Assembly (NCBI RefSeq): GCF_002901995.1
Contig: NZ_PPQN01000032.1
Location: 1,848-35,864 of the forward strand
From: Staphylococcus coagulans
Lineage (GTDB): Bacteria > Bacillota > Bacilli > Staphylococcales > Staphylococcaceae
Direction: 5' to 3'
DNA: 34,017 nt
Under the pieces are notes generated by a model. The model had not been told where the DNA came from. It ran no database searches and saw nothing but the letters and a program-made list of their open reading frames with translations. Positions 16,568 through 23,769 of the stretch are shown piece after piece. Position 1 is the stretch's first letter; the number at the start of each line of letters is the position of its first letter. A program made the translations under genes and the position numbers.

Positions 16568-16605
16568 AAAAATAGCACCTCAACCATTATTATCGGTTAG
16601 GTGCT
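16568..16605 (-). terminator. Terminator after the Sm-like gene (first of a pair)
   Basis: Minus-strand stem AGCACCTAACC/GGTT-G-AGGTGCT (one bulged base, 8-base loop) followed by ATTTTT. It begins inside the stop codon of the Sm-like gene. Together with the next hairpin it separates the portal/minor head unit from the scaffold/capsid unit. Confidence 0.75.
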
Positions 16606-16799
16606 TAATCTAAAATTTCAATTGATTTAATTTGGCTTTCATCAAAATCATATAATAGTTTGCCACTATCTAAATGTATAGAATCTTCTCCACTTTCATT
16701 ATCCATTTCATCATCGTAACCAGCGGCTCTCCCGATGAATATTTTTCCGTTAGTTAACTCTATCTTTACTTTTTTTCCTACATATGTCCATAGTTTCAT
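16605..16799 (-). CDS. Small acidic Sm-like protein, possible immunity partner of Ntox50
   Basis: 64 residues: a short basic start (MKLWTYVGKKVKIELTNGK), then a strongly acidic middle (DDEMDNESGEDS). The pattern is a small beta barrel like Sm/LSm proteins (GKKVKIELTNGKIFIGRAAGYDDE...SIHLDSGKLLYDF...IKSIEIL). Its ATG overlaps the TGA of the minor head/Ntox50 gene as ATGA, and a terminator begins at its own stop, so the two genes form the end of one transcript. Genes in this place are usually hypothetical in staphylococcal phages (80alpha also has a small ORF here). A role as antidote or regulator of the toxin domain is inferred from linkage and charge only. Confidence 0.65.
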   Translation of the reverse strand: MKLWTYVGKKVKIELTNGKIFIGRAAGYDDEMDNESGEDSIHLDSGKLLYDFDESQIKSIEILD

Positions 16800-18148
16800 C
16801 GCTTTTCACCCTTTCCGTTCGGTATTATATGACTTCCAGTTTTCGAGTAGTGTACCGTTCCTCGTTTTGTTTCTATAAATTCACCGTCAATATAATCTTT
16901 ACCGATAATCTTACCAAAATCAATAATTTCTTTATTTTTCCAGTTCCCAAAGTCATCCGCGATTAAACTACCTTTACCCGCTTTTTGATGTATTAATGAA
17001 TTTAATTCACTGTTATCTAATAGCGTATAACTTGGTATTGCCTTACCTTTTTGTAAATTCTTTTTCTTATAATCTTCATACAATTGATGACCTAATTGGT
17101 GTCGATTCTGCTTTTCAACGTTCAATTCAACTTTTATTTTACCACTATCAATGGCATCCGTCATTTCTTTTTTAGCTAAAAGTTGTGTCGTTTCCTCTTC
17201 GTCTAACTTATACTTACCTTTACGTTTTTTAAAAAAGTCGTCACGCCAATTGCCCAAACGTGGTATCGTCGTGCTTCGACAATGTGGATGCATAGGAGGA
17301 GCGTTAACACCTGGTGTCATGTCCTTGACTTTGTATACTTTCTTATCATGATGACGACACACTTTAGATGTCTTTTCATCACGTTTCGCAACAAATTCAT
17401 ATTCACCATCTTCGCCGAGCGTTTCAAGGTATGACAGCTTTTGTGCTTCCGTTTGCACACGTGCTGATTCAGTAACAAGTAAACGTTTAGCATCATGTGT
17501 TGTAGCACCTGTTTTCTTTTTGAAGTCAGCAACGTATTCGTTCGGGTGTCGACCTCTGTTAACAACATTTGTTGCAACTCGTTCGACTTCCTTGCGCACT
17601 AGATCCATATCGTCCCACAAGCGTTCTGACCATGTAACACCTTTGAAGTTACCATTAACAACTGCCTTAATCTTCTTGTCAGTAACATTGATGTCAGTAC
17701 CTAAAATGCCTGATTGTCGCTCTACTTCTCTATCAATAGCTTTAACCAACGACTTTTCTATGTGGTTTTCTACTTTGATACTTGCTTCGGTCACTAACAA
17801 ATCAAGATTCTGCTTTAACAACTTCTCGCGCGATACATACATCTTAGTATTGTACTTTTTAAGTTGCTTATTTGCTTCTTTGCTAAAGTCCTTGTTTTTA
17901 ACCAACACTTTAGCTTTGTTCTGAAAAGCGACGACATCAAATTCATCAACGATCTTCTTAGCTTCGGCAATCGTAAGACCTTCAGCGGTCGCGTATTTAG
18001 CGTAAAATGCAAGTAGTTCCTTTGCAATCTCAGCATACATCAATGTGACTATACGTTGTAATTCAGCCGCTGCCTTTGCATCTTCTATCAATTCACTGTT
18101 TATAGTATTTTGCGCACGCTCTAACCAGTAATCGAGTGAATCAGACAT
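16796..18148 (-). CDS. Minor head protein (SPP1 gp7 family) with C-terminal Ntox50 toxin domain
   Basis: 450 residues from ATG 18148; an ATG three codons earlier (18157) is equally possible, and neither has a clear ribosome site. Residues about 1-170 are helical. About 170-300 is the Phage_Mu_F/SPP1 gp7 head morphogenesis domain (GNFKGVTWSERLWDD, ATTHDAKRLLVTESARVQTEAQKLSY, SKVCRHHDKKVYKVKDMTPGVNAPPMHPHCRST, with metal-type Cys/His). The last ~110 residues match Ntox50, a predicted RNase toxin (KVELNVEKQNRHQLGH, GKGSLIADDFGNW, KEIIDFGKIIGKDYID, GTVHYSKTGSHIIPNG). The 80alpha relative gp44 is described as an ejected protein. Ejection of this toxin domain with the DNA is inferred. Confidence 0.85.
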   Translation of the reverse strand: MSDSLDYWLERAQNTINSELIEDAKAAAELQRIVTLMYAEIAKELLAFYAKYATAEGLTIAEAKKIVDEFDVVAFQNKAKVLVKNKDFSKEANKQLKKYNTKMYVSREKLLKQNLDLLVTEASIKVENHIEKSLVKAIDREVERQSGILGTDINVTDKKIKAVVNGNFKGVTWSERLWDDMDLVRKEVERVATNVVNRGRHPNEYVADFKKKTGATTHDAKRLLVTESARVQTEAQKLSYLETLGEDGEYEFVAKRDEKTSKVCRHHDKKVYKVKDMTPGVNAPPMHPHCRSTTIPRLGNWRDDFFKKRKGKYKLDEEETTQLLAKKEMTDAIDSGKIKVELNVEKQNRHQLGHQLYEDYKKKNLQKGKAIPSYTLLDNSELNSLIHQKAGKGSLIADDFGNWKNKEIIDFGKIIGKDYIDGEFIETKRGTVHYSKTGSHIIPNGKGEKR

Positions 18149-19586
18149 TAGAATCATCTACATTCGCATGATTTTCAAAAGCTTCACCGTAACCACGCTT
18201 ATCAGCCTGCTTTTCTCGTTGTACTTCTTCTTCGTGCATTTTTTCGAGTTCCTCTTTAGGATTATCAATAAAGTCTAACAAACTCAAACGTGTGCTTTCA
18301 GATACACCACCACTAAGCGCGTTAAACGCATTGATAGATTCCATCATAGACTTTGGTAAGTTAGGCGTAAACGTAATTGTTAGATCTGCGTAATTATGTT
18401 GCTTTAATCCCGTCAAATTAACATTGTTCAATAACAACTTATACCGCTTCATCAATCCTTTTTTAAACAATCGCTCTTTAATCGCTCTGACTTGTTCAAG
18501 ACCGAATAGCTTGTATTTCATAGCTTCTCCGGATTGAACACCACTAAACTGTTCGTCATTCAAATCAGGCGTATTTGTATACTTGTGAATGTCGTTTTGC
18601 AATCGCTTCTTATACGCTTCAACGCCAGCAACATCATACTGCTTATAAACATACTTAACTTCTGCCTTACCTTCTGAGCCATTCGCGTTTGTACCGGGCT
18701 GTAAATGAATCATATTCGCGTCTCTAAACGCTTTTGCATCTTCTCCGTCTAAATCTACATTACCGATAATGGCAAGCATAGCATCGTTTAAATCAGTCAT
18801 GTAGTTAGCTGTATCAGACTGCGCACTATCGTACAAATCAATTAAAGTAATAACATTCTCAAAGTCACCTTGTTTAAACTGGTCATTTAGATATTCGATG
18901 ATTGGCACATCATTGTAGTAATGTTCTACTTCTTCTACACGATGATATGTGCCACCTTTAATTTCAATATAGTAAATTTTATCTGTCGTATATACTTCGA
19001 CATGCTGAACTGGTACTTTGTCCTTATCTTGCTTTTCAAAGTACCTCACGCCTGCAACGACTTTTTTATCTAACGTTTGGTCATATACTACAAAAGTGCT
19101 TTTAGGATCTAACACTTTGAATGTGTCTTTATCTTCAAAATCACGATATACAATCTCATAAGCGCGTCCATAAATAGACAAATTCAACGCTAAATCACTG
19201 TTAACCTCATCAGCGTCATTCAAATCGTTCAGCTCAATGATTTTGTCGTTCGTTTGATTGTCCTGATGTGTAATTGTTATAGGGTTTCCTGTGAGATAAC
19301 CAACGATAAAACGTGACACGTACTTCGCGTAATTATGTACTGCTCTGTGGTCAGCCTTGTCCCCATATTTTTGCAATCGACGTTCACCAGCTAGAATGTC
19401 AGTATTTCTATTCAAGTAATAAGCTTCTAGCATCTCTAAACGTGGCACTTGTTCAACTTGATGTCTGCTGATGAAGTTTCTGAGGCTTTCCTCTTTTAAT
19501 AATTCCGCTAAATCGCTGACAACAAAGTCATCGTTAGCAAGAGGTGAAAACTTTGTATTAATGTTATTGATTGTATATACAGTCAT
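18141..19586 (-). CDS. Portal protein (SPP1 gp6 family)
   Basis: 481 residues. Family features: EMLEAYYLNRNTDILAGERR, DKADHRAVHNYAKYVSRFIVGYLTGNPITI, RAYEIVYRDFEDKDTFKVLDPKSTFVVYD, NDVPIIEYLNDQFKQGDFENVITLIDLYDSAQSDTANYM, and EQFSGVQSGEAMKYKLFGLEQ. These are typical of the Phage_prot_Gp6/SPP1 portal family. A strong AAGGAGG precedes the ATG. It forms the twelve-subunit ring at one vertex through which DNA is pumped. It follows terL by 11 bases and overlaps the next gene slightly. Confidence 0.93.
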   Translation of the reverse strand: MTVYTINNINTKFSPLANDDFVVSDLAELLKEESLRNFISRHQVEQVPRLEMLEAYYLNRNTDILAGERRLQKYGDKADHRAVHNYAKYVSRFIVGYLTGNPITITHQDNQTNDKIIELNDLNDADEVNSDLALNLSIYGRAYEIVYRDFEDKDTFKVLDPKSTFVVYDQTLDKKVVAGVRYFEKQDKDKVPVQHVEVYTTDKIYYIEIKGGTYHRVEEVEHYYNDVPIIEYLNDQFKQGDFENVITLIDLYDSAQSDTANYMTDLNDAMLAIIGNVDLDGEDAKAFRDANMIHLQPGTNANGSEGKAEVKYVYKQYDVAGVEAYKKRLQNDIHKYTNTPDLNDEQFSGVQSGEAMKYKLFGLEQVRAIKERLFKKGLMKRYKLLLNNVNLTGLKQHNYADLTITFTPNLPKSMMESINAFNALSGGVSESTRLSLLDFIDNPKEELEKMHEEEVQREKQADKRGYGEAFENHANVDDSNV

Positions 19587-19597
19587 TGTTAGCCTCC

Positions 19598-20872
19598 TTA
19601 AAATAAGCTTTTAATCTTACGTAATGTATTTTTGTCTTTTTTCTGATGCTTTTTCTGTATGGTTAATGCTTCAACTGCGTATCTTAATGCATCAATGCAG
19701 TGATTATAAGTGTCAACAGGTTCGTTGTAATATTCATCCGTATTTTTGTCTTTTTTCCAAGTATAATTGTCAAATTCCTCAATTGTTTTATAACAACGTT
19801 CGTCGATAACAATGTCAAATTGACTAATAAATTGAATACCTGCCATGACGCTGTCTTTCCCTTTCATCGCTGGCACAATTCTATCTATACCGTTTGCTTT
19901 GATTTCCATAATGCTTTTTTGTTCAGCCGAATCAGCCGTTATTTTTTCTTTCGAGTAACCTAAGTCATTGATAACTTGTGCAATCTCGTTATTTAGCATC
20001 CCTTTTTTAACATATTCCGACATGACATAAAGCTTTTTGTTATCGCTGTCTATTTTCACGTGAATAAAAGCACTAGGATCATTGACATATCCAAAGTCTA
20101 AACCGAAATACGAAGGTAAATGACCTACTTCTTTATCGCTAATTATTCGCTTTTCATACTTAGGGAACACCAACTTATCAAGTGTTGCGAATTCGCCTAA
20201 CGCATATATTTTGTAATATGCCGGATTCCGTGTTGCTAGCATCTCTAAATTTTCACGTGTCATATCGTCTAAAAACTTATTGTCTTTGTAACTCGATTGT
20301 CTAATCAATACGCCTTTCATCGGTTTACCATGTTCAAAAAAATATTTGTATACCCAATTCAACTTAGACACAGGGTTGAACATTAAAAAGATTTGTTTCA
20401 GTTTGTGTTTACGCTCTCTCAAACGTAAAGTCAGCTGTGTGTAATCATTTAACGTAAACTCAGATGCTTCTTCCATAACTATATCTGACACTCCTTTTAT
20501 CGATTTGATTTTTTCTGGATTATCTAATCCCTTAAACAAAAAAACTGCGCCATTTGGAAGTTCGACTTTGTTATCTGTCTTATTCCATAGGCACATGTCC
20601 CAGATACCATAATTGATTAAACATTCTTTCACATCTTCAAACAAACTGTCTTTGATTGTCGACTGCACTTTTCTCAGCCACAAAATACGTCTTGGATATT
20701 CCCAGTCTTTCAAAGCTTTCAGTACAACTTTTTGAATAACGCCATGTGATTTACCACTTGAACCGCCACCATAATGGACTTCAGTAAAGTAATCGTAATT
20801 GAACAGTATTTCGAATATATTTTTGTTGAACACTTTTGACGGCTGCTTAAAGTTCAAACTAACTTTCGTCAT
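19598..20872 (-). CDS. terL: Terminase large subunit (PBSX/Terminase_3 type)
   Basis: 424 residues from ATG 20872, chosen because GGTGAT lies 5 bases upstream. ATPase: Walker A YGGGSSGKS (about 34-42) and Walker B DIVMEEASE (about 130-138), followed by a LTLRLRERKHKLKQIFLMFNPVS coupling region. Nuclease: YFGLDFGYVNDPSAF, ITADSAEQKSIMEI and NHCIDALRYAVEAL, carrying the conserved acidic residues of the RNase H-like fold. It packages DNA into procapsids with TerS. The start lies 14 bases inside the terS reading frame. A headful (pac) mode is likely by family but not shown here. Confidence 0.95.
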   Translation of the reverse strand: MTKVSLNFKQPSKVFNKNIFEILFNYDYFTEVHYGGGSSGKSHGVIQKVVLKALKDWEYPRRILWLRKVQSTIKDSLFEDVKECLINYGIWDMCLWNKTDNKVELPNGAVFLFKGLDNPEKIKSIKGVSDIVMEEASEFTLNDYTQLTLRLRERKHKLKQIFLMFNPVSKLNWVYKYFFEHGKPMKGVLIRQSSYKDNKFLDDMTRENLEMLATRNPAYYKIYALGEFATLDKLVFPKYEKRIISDKEVGHLPSYFGLDFGYVNDPSAFIHVKIDSDNKKLYVMSEYVKKGMLNNEIAQVINDLGYSKEKITADSAEQKSIMEIKANGIDRIVPAMKGKDSVMAGIQFISQFDIVIDERCYKTIEEFDNYTWKKDKNTDEYYNEPVDTYNHCIDALRYAVEALTIQKKHQKKDKNTLRKIKSLF

Positions 20873-21302
20873 CGTAATCACCAATGTTTATTTCGATATT
20901 CTTTTGTGTGATCTCTTTTTTATCAATATACGCACCATGTACTTTTAAGATATGGTCTATTGACCGCTGTCGCTCTTCTACATTAGGCGTGATAGTGTAA
21001 GTCACTTCTCTATCTACTTCACCACTTAGATGGTCATATCGCTTCGTATAAGCTGTCTGTGGTTCTCCTCGCGCAATTGATGCGGATAATGCTAAAGCTT
21101 CCGTTATACTCATTAGGCTTTCTACTTGAGCCTGCTCGATACGCTCTTTAACGTACTGCTTTATTGTAGTATTTTGTAGTAACTTCGTCGCGTTAGTATT
21201 TGCTTTGTTTTTAGAATAGCCCGCCTTGATATACGCTTGCGTTGCGTTACCACTTTTAATGTATTCATCTGCAAATCTTTGTTGTTTTATGCTTAACTTC
21301 AT
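20859..21302 (-). CDS. terS: Terminase small subunit (Terminase_2 family)
   Basis: 147 residues from ATG 21302; a GTG five codons earlier is an alternative, but GGTGAT fits the ATG. Residues about 1-55 contain the DNA-binding helices typical of the family (KLSIKQQRFADEYIKSGNATQAYIKAGYSKNKANTNATKLLQN). The middle is a coiled oligomerisation region, and the end is an acidic tail (NIGDYDDES). It recognises phage DNA and presents it to TerL. In pac phages the pac site is often inside this gene. It is the first gene of the late operon, after a promoter and two terminators. Confidence 0.92.
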   Translation of the reverse strand: MKLSIKQQRFADEYIKSGNATQAYIKAGYSKNKANTNATKLLQNTTIKQYVKERIEQAQVESLMSITEALALSASIARGEPQTAYTKRYDHLSGEVDREVTYTITPNVEERQRSIDHILKVHGAYIDKKEITQKNIEINIGDYDDES

Positions 21303-21343
21303 CTCATATATCACCACTCTCGCGCTAATTGCATAATAGTATT

Positions 21344-21372
21344 AAAAAGACGCCACACAATGTGCAGCGCCT
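21344..21372 (-). terminator. Strong terminator just upstream of terS
   Basis: Minus-strand 11-bp stem AGGCGCTGCAC/GTGTGGCGTCT (three G-U pairs, 3-base loop) followed by five T. It lies 42 bases before the terS ATG, so transcription from upstream must read through it to express the late operon. Confidence 0.8.
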
Positions 21373-21408
21373 AATGATTTTGTTTTGATGTTTTATTTGA
21401 GTTGTACA

Positions 21409-21443
21409 CTCATATCAACCACATTCAATGTAGCTCATATCAG
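21409..21443. repeat. Two direct copies of TGATATGAG in the late leader
   Basis: TGATATGAG (minus strand) occurs at 21409-21417 and again at 21434-21442, 25 bases apart, between the two terminators. It could be a protein or RNA recognition site for the late activator or an antiterminator. Two copies alone are weak evidence. Confidence 0.35.
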
Positions 21444-21448
21444 CACAC

Positions 21449-21470
21449 AAAAGACGCCTCTCAGGCGCCT
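21449..21470 (-). terminator. Terminator downstream of the late activator
   Basis: Minus-strand stem AGGCGCC/GGCGTCT (one G-U pair, loop TGAGA) followed by TTTT. It starts at the last base of the 22-codon ORF above it. Its T run is short, so it may be leaky. Confidence 0.65.
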
Positions 21471-21538
21471 TAACGTTCTTTTAATATCAATAAAGGAGTA
21501 TGGGAATCAACAAAACCGAAAGAATCATCGTCGTACAT
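21470..21538 (-). CDS. 22-codon leader-like ORF before the terminator
   Basis: ATG at 21538 opens MYDDDSFGFVDSHTPLL and stops exactly where the terminator stem begins. The ribosome site is poor. It lies shortly after a promoter-like sequence. It could be a leader peptide whose translation affects the hairpin, or chance. No family recognised. Confidence 0.3.
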   Translation of the reverse strand: MYDDDSFGFVDSHTPLLILKER

Positions 21539-21552
21539 TTCTGCACACTATT

Positions 21553-21581
21553 AATATAATGTAATTCGTCAATATCGTAAA
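21553..21581 (-). promoter_or_regulatory. Probable late promoter
   Basis: Minus-strand TTTACG (21576-21581) and TATATT (21553-21558) are spaced by 17 bases. The -35 box is weak, as expected for an activator-dependent promoter. It starts right after the stop of the late activator gene and points at the terminase/head/tail operon, where RinA-controlled promoters lie in staphylococcal phages. Confidence 0.5.
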
Positions 21582-21586
21582 TAACG

Positions 21587-22012
21587 TTAAAGTACCTTAC
21601 TTTTATGTGACGTTTTAAACTCTATTCTTTTCATCAGCTCAGAATGTTTGTTTTTAATATACTGTTCAGAGTATCCTAGAGACTCAGCAATGTCTGCTAA
21701 CTTATACCCTTTAATAAACCTTAATTTCAGTATCTTGTGTTCTAATCCCTCAAATTTATCAATAACATCAAGAATCTTTTTCTGTCTTGTTTTTAAAGTT
21801 TGCAACCTCTCATTGATCACGTTGATTTCATCGACCACATTATCTGTTTGCTTGATACGTGATAAAAAGTCGTGCTTTTTACCCAATCTAGCCTTATCGT
21901 TGACGCTGACTGCTCCCCAGTTCTCGATTTCATCGTTACAAATGTCTTTTCTAAGTTTTAAACTTTCTATTTCTAATTTATTAGTTCTATACATCTCAAT
22001 CAATTCAATCAT
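21587..22012 (-). CDS. Late transcription activator (RinA/ArpU-like role, sigma-region-4 HTH)
   Basis: 141 residues, the same length as phi11 RinA but without clear sequence match to it. Residues about 15-85 are coiled coil. Residues about 92-130 form a sigma-70 region 4-like helix-turn-helix (HKILKLRFIKGYKLADIAESLGYSEQYIKNKHSELMKRI). It lies between RinB and the terminase, exactly where the late activator RinA sits. By position it should switch on packaging, structural and lysis genes, and it may spread SaPI-like elements. Fold is convincing; the role is from context. Confidence 0.75.
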   Translation of the reverse strand: MIELIEMYRTNKLEIESLKLRKDICNDEIENWGAVSVNDKARLGKKHDFLSRIKQTDNVVDEINVINERLQTLKTRQKKILDVIDKFEGLEHKILKLRFIKGYKLADIAESLGYSEQYIKNKHSELMKRIEFKTSHKSKVL

Positions 22013-22156
22013 TTACTCACGCTCCTTGATTCTGTCACGCAACAATTCAACCTCATACCCTTTAGCTTTCAAATCACCTTTCAAATTAGCGTTCTCGATC
22101 ATGCTACCAACGAGTAAGAGCGATACAAAGATAAGCATAATAACCAACCACACCAT
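22013..22156 (-). CDS. Small membrane protein with coiled tail
   Basis: 47 residues: a hydrophobic helix at about 2-19 (VWLVIMLIFVSLLLVGSM), then a charged helix (LKGDLKAKGYEVELLRDRIKERE). Its ATG overlaps the RinB stop (TAATG), and its TAA abuts the activator ATG (TAAATG), with GGAGGTG upstream. The layout is like staphylococcal phage DUF1514-type proteins in the same place. Probably one membrane span with a cytoplasmic tail. Function unknown. Confidence 0.75.
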   Translation of the reverse strand: MVWLVIMLIFVSLLLVGSMIENANLKGDLKAKGYEVELLRDRIKERE

Positions 22157-22323
22157 TACCCACTCACCTCCGCACGTATATCGTTTAAATCGATATGATC
22201 ATATTCATTAAATGCGTCTACGTCATCGTTAGCTGTTAGTATGATGGTTGCTTGTTCCGTTAGGTACGTACCTAACTCATATAACGCCAATGTGATTAAT
22301 AAGTTGATTGTTCGTTTAATCAT
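22156..22323 (-). CDS. rinB: Transcriptional activator RinB
   Basis: 55 residues: MIKRTINLLITLALYELGTY, LTEQATIILTANDDVDAFN, ending IRAEVSG. This closely follows phi11 RinB (MIKQILRLLFLLAMYELGKY, TEQVYIMMTANDDVEAP, FRAEVSE). GGAGG precedes the ATG. RinB works with RinA in turning on late genes and, in S. aureus phi11, integrase. It is the first of three tightly coupled genes leading into the late activator. Confidence 0.88.
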   Translation of the reverse strand: MIKRTINLLITLALYELGTYLTEQATIILTANDDVDAFNEYDHIDLNDIRAEVSG

Positions 22324-22338
22324 TCTGTTTCCTCCTTA

Positions 22339-22527
22339 TTAAGCCCAATCCGGCATATTGCATGCAATAACTTGCTGTTTAACTTTAGGGCTCTCATACT
22401 TCTTAATCGCTTCCTCTTTACTTTCTGCTTCCACAACCTCAAAAGACTGATTCTCTCTGGCTTTAGTTGCTTCTGTGAAAGTTTGACCTGTGCTATCTGT
22501 GAATGTTGTAATTAGGTATTGTGTCAT
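22339..22527 (-). CDS. DUF1381 family protein
   Basis: 62 residues beginning MTQYLITTFTDSTGQTFTEATKARENQSFEVVEAESKEEAIKKYE, matching the staphylococcal phage DUF1381 family (MTQYLVTTFKDSTG, FTVVEAESKEEA). It is a small cytoplasmic protein usually encoded shortly before RinB, as here. Its function is unknown. The AATACACAATG start has a modest ribosome site and overlaps the upstream membrane gene by 4 bases. Confidence 0.85.
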   Translation of the reverse strand: MTQYLITTFTDSTGQTFTEATKARENQSFEVVEAESKEEAIKKYESPKVKQQVIACNMPDWA

Positions 22528-22766
22528 TCTTTTAAAGCCCTCACTATTATTTCTAATTTTTCAATTAGTATTAAAAATAGCATTACTATTAAAACTGCTA
22601 ACATATCTTTTGCAGCAAAAAAACTTGCGAGCAATATTAAAATGATAAAAATCATTAATTTGTATACAATGCTGCGTTCATAATTGCCGAAAATATATTT
22701 ATCGGCAAAATAGCTTAATACAACCAATCCTATCCCTGCTATCAGTAAAACAACCACGTCATTCAT
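22524..22766 (-). CDS. Hypothetical membrane protein
   Basis: 80 residues with three hydrophobic stretches: about 3-20 (DVVVLLIAGIGLVVLSYF), about 36-50 (LMIFIILILLASFFA) and about 53-70 (DMLAVLIVMLFLILIEKL). There are almost no polar loops. It overlaps DUF1381 by 4 bases, so the two are coupled. I do not recognise a family. It may be an early membrane protein such as a superinfection exclusion factor, but nothing here proves that. Confidence 0.7.
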   Translation of the reverse strand: MNDVVVLLIAGIGLVVLSYFADKYIFGNYERSIVYKLMIFIILILLASFFAAKDMLAVLIVMLFLILIEKLEIIVRALKE

Positions 22767-22802
22767 TTCTTTAGCACCTCTTTTATTTTGGTTAATATAT
22801 CT

Positions 22803-23339
22803 TTAGAATCCGCTTGACCCGAACCCTTTTTCTCCTCTTGCTGACTCACTTGTAAATTCCTCCACTTGTTCTAGCTCTGGTGTAATGATAGGCACAATAA
22901 CTAGCTGTGCTAGTCGGTCACCTTTGTTAATTTGATATACTGGGAAATCTTTATATAAATCATCATCAATTATTCTCCCATCTACACCATAAACTCCGCT
23001 GTATAATCTGTCTGCATGGTCGAATAAATCATCATATGGGTCTTCATAGACATAATCATTCTTAATATTAATCTGCATATGACCTTGATATCCTGCGTCA
23101 ATCTTTCCCGTCTCAATCACTAAATGCGTTTTACTACTCACACTACTACGGCTAGTTAATAACCCCACATATCCTTTTGGAATGTTTACTGCGATGTCAG
23201 TAGCAATTAACGCTTTCTCTTGCGGTTCCAACACCACTGTTTCGGCTGCATAGATGTCGAATCCTGCATCAGTATCGTGCTCACGTTTTGGCATTGTCGC
23301 GTTCTCTGATAATAGTTTGATTTGTAGTGTATTAATCAT
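22803..23339 (-). CDS. dut: dUTPase (trimeric dUTP diphosphatase)
   Basis: 178 residues with the five trimeric dUTPase motifs in order: DAGFDIYA (motif 1), GLLTSRSSV (motif 2), IETGKIDAGYQGHMQI (motif 3), KGDRLAQLVIVP (motif 4) and C-terminal RGEKGFGSSGF (motif 5). An insert of about 40 residues between motifs 3 and 4 (VYEDPYDDLFDHADRLYSGVYGVDGRIIDDDLYK) is typical of staphylococcal phage enzymes. It hydrolyses dUTP to dUMP and keeps uracil out of DNA. In S. aureus, phage dUTPases can also bind the SaPI repressor Stl through this insert; whether this one does is unknown. Confidence 0.95.
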   Translation of the reverse strand: MINTLQIKLLSENATMPKREHDTDAGFDIYAAETVVLEPQEKALIATDIAVNIPKGYVGLLTSRSSVSSKTHLVIETGKIDAGYQGHMQINIKNDYVYEDPYDDLFDHADRLYSGVYGVDGRIIDDDLYKDFPVYQINKGDRLAQLVIVPIITPELEQVEEFTSESARGEKGFGSSGF

Positions 23340-23487
23340 TGTTTGTGTCCTCCATATTATTTTCTAATCTTTCAAGCGCGCCTAAATAAATTAAGCCAAC
23401 CATTTCAAACTCTTCTCGTGTTAATACTGGTGTAACTCTCTTTGCTATCGTTAAAAGTTCTCTAGTTTCTGCTAGGCTTATCTCCAT
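23332..23487 (-). CDS. Small hypothetical early protein (51 aa)
   Basis: 51 residues (MEISLAETRELLTIAKRVTP...ALERLENNMEDTNND) with AGGAGG upstream of the ATG at 23487. It is helical and acidic, with no membrane segment or known motif. Its stop overlaps the dUTPase start region by 8 bases, so it is co-translated with it. I do not recognise a family. Length, ribosome site and overlap support a real gene. Confidence 0.7.
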   Translation of the reverse strand: MEISLAETRELLTIAKRVTPVLTREEFEMVGLIYLGALERLENNMEDTNND

Positions 23488-23488
23488 T

Positions 23489-23755
23489 TCACTCGTCCTC
23501 CTGTAATTTATTTAAATGCGCTTTAATTTCCTCTGTTGTATGTCCGTTATCCGGTATCCACGCTAATGTTCCATATCCGTTAAATTTACACAAGGTTTTT
23601 CGATTCGCTATAAACCACTCTGCTGCTGCGCGTAATACTTCTTCAGTGGCTACACGTCTGTTATCAATATCCATCATTGAATCTTTATTGATCTTTGCCA
23701 TGTAAATGTCTTTCGATATGCATGCCACTACTAATTTTATGTTTTCAATTTTCAT
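23489..23755 (-). CDS. Hypothetical phage protein (DUF7446-like)
   Basis: 88 residues beginning MKIENIKLVVACISKDIYMAKINKDSMM, with AAEWFIANRKTLCKFNGYGTLAWIPDNG. Similar small proteins are common in Firmicute phages (I recall DUF7446, not certain). Alternating strands and helix suggest a compact alpha/beta fold. AAAGGAGAG precedes the ATG. It ends one base before the next ATG. Function unknown. Confidence 0.7.
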   Translation of the reverse strand: MKIENIKLVVACISKDIYMAKINKDSMMDIDNRRVATEEVLRAAAEWFIANRKTLCKFNGYGTLAWIPDNGHTTEEIKAHLNKLQEDE

Positions 23756-23769
23756 TTCATTCTCTCCTT

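Noticed and set aside
16453..16587. Upstream extension of the scaffold ORF
   Set aside because: These codons translate the tandem terminators; the GGAGG-ATG at 16452 is the credible start.
21499..21558. 19-codon plus-strand ORF beginning after AAAGGAG
   Set aside because: The GGAG to ATG spacing is only one base, and it runs against the late promoter region.
21648..22211. 187-codon plus-strand ORF opposite the late activator
   Set aside because: It crosses three well-supported minus-strand genes, including RinB, and has no ribosome site.
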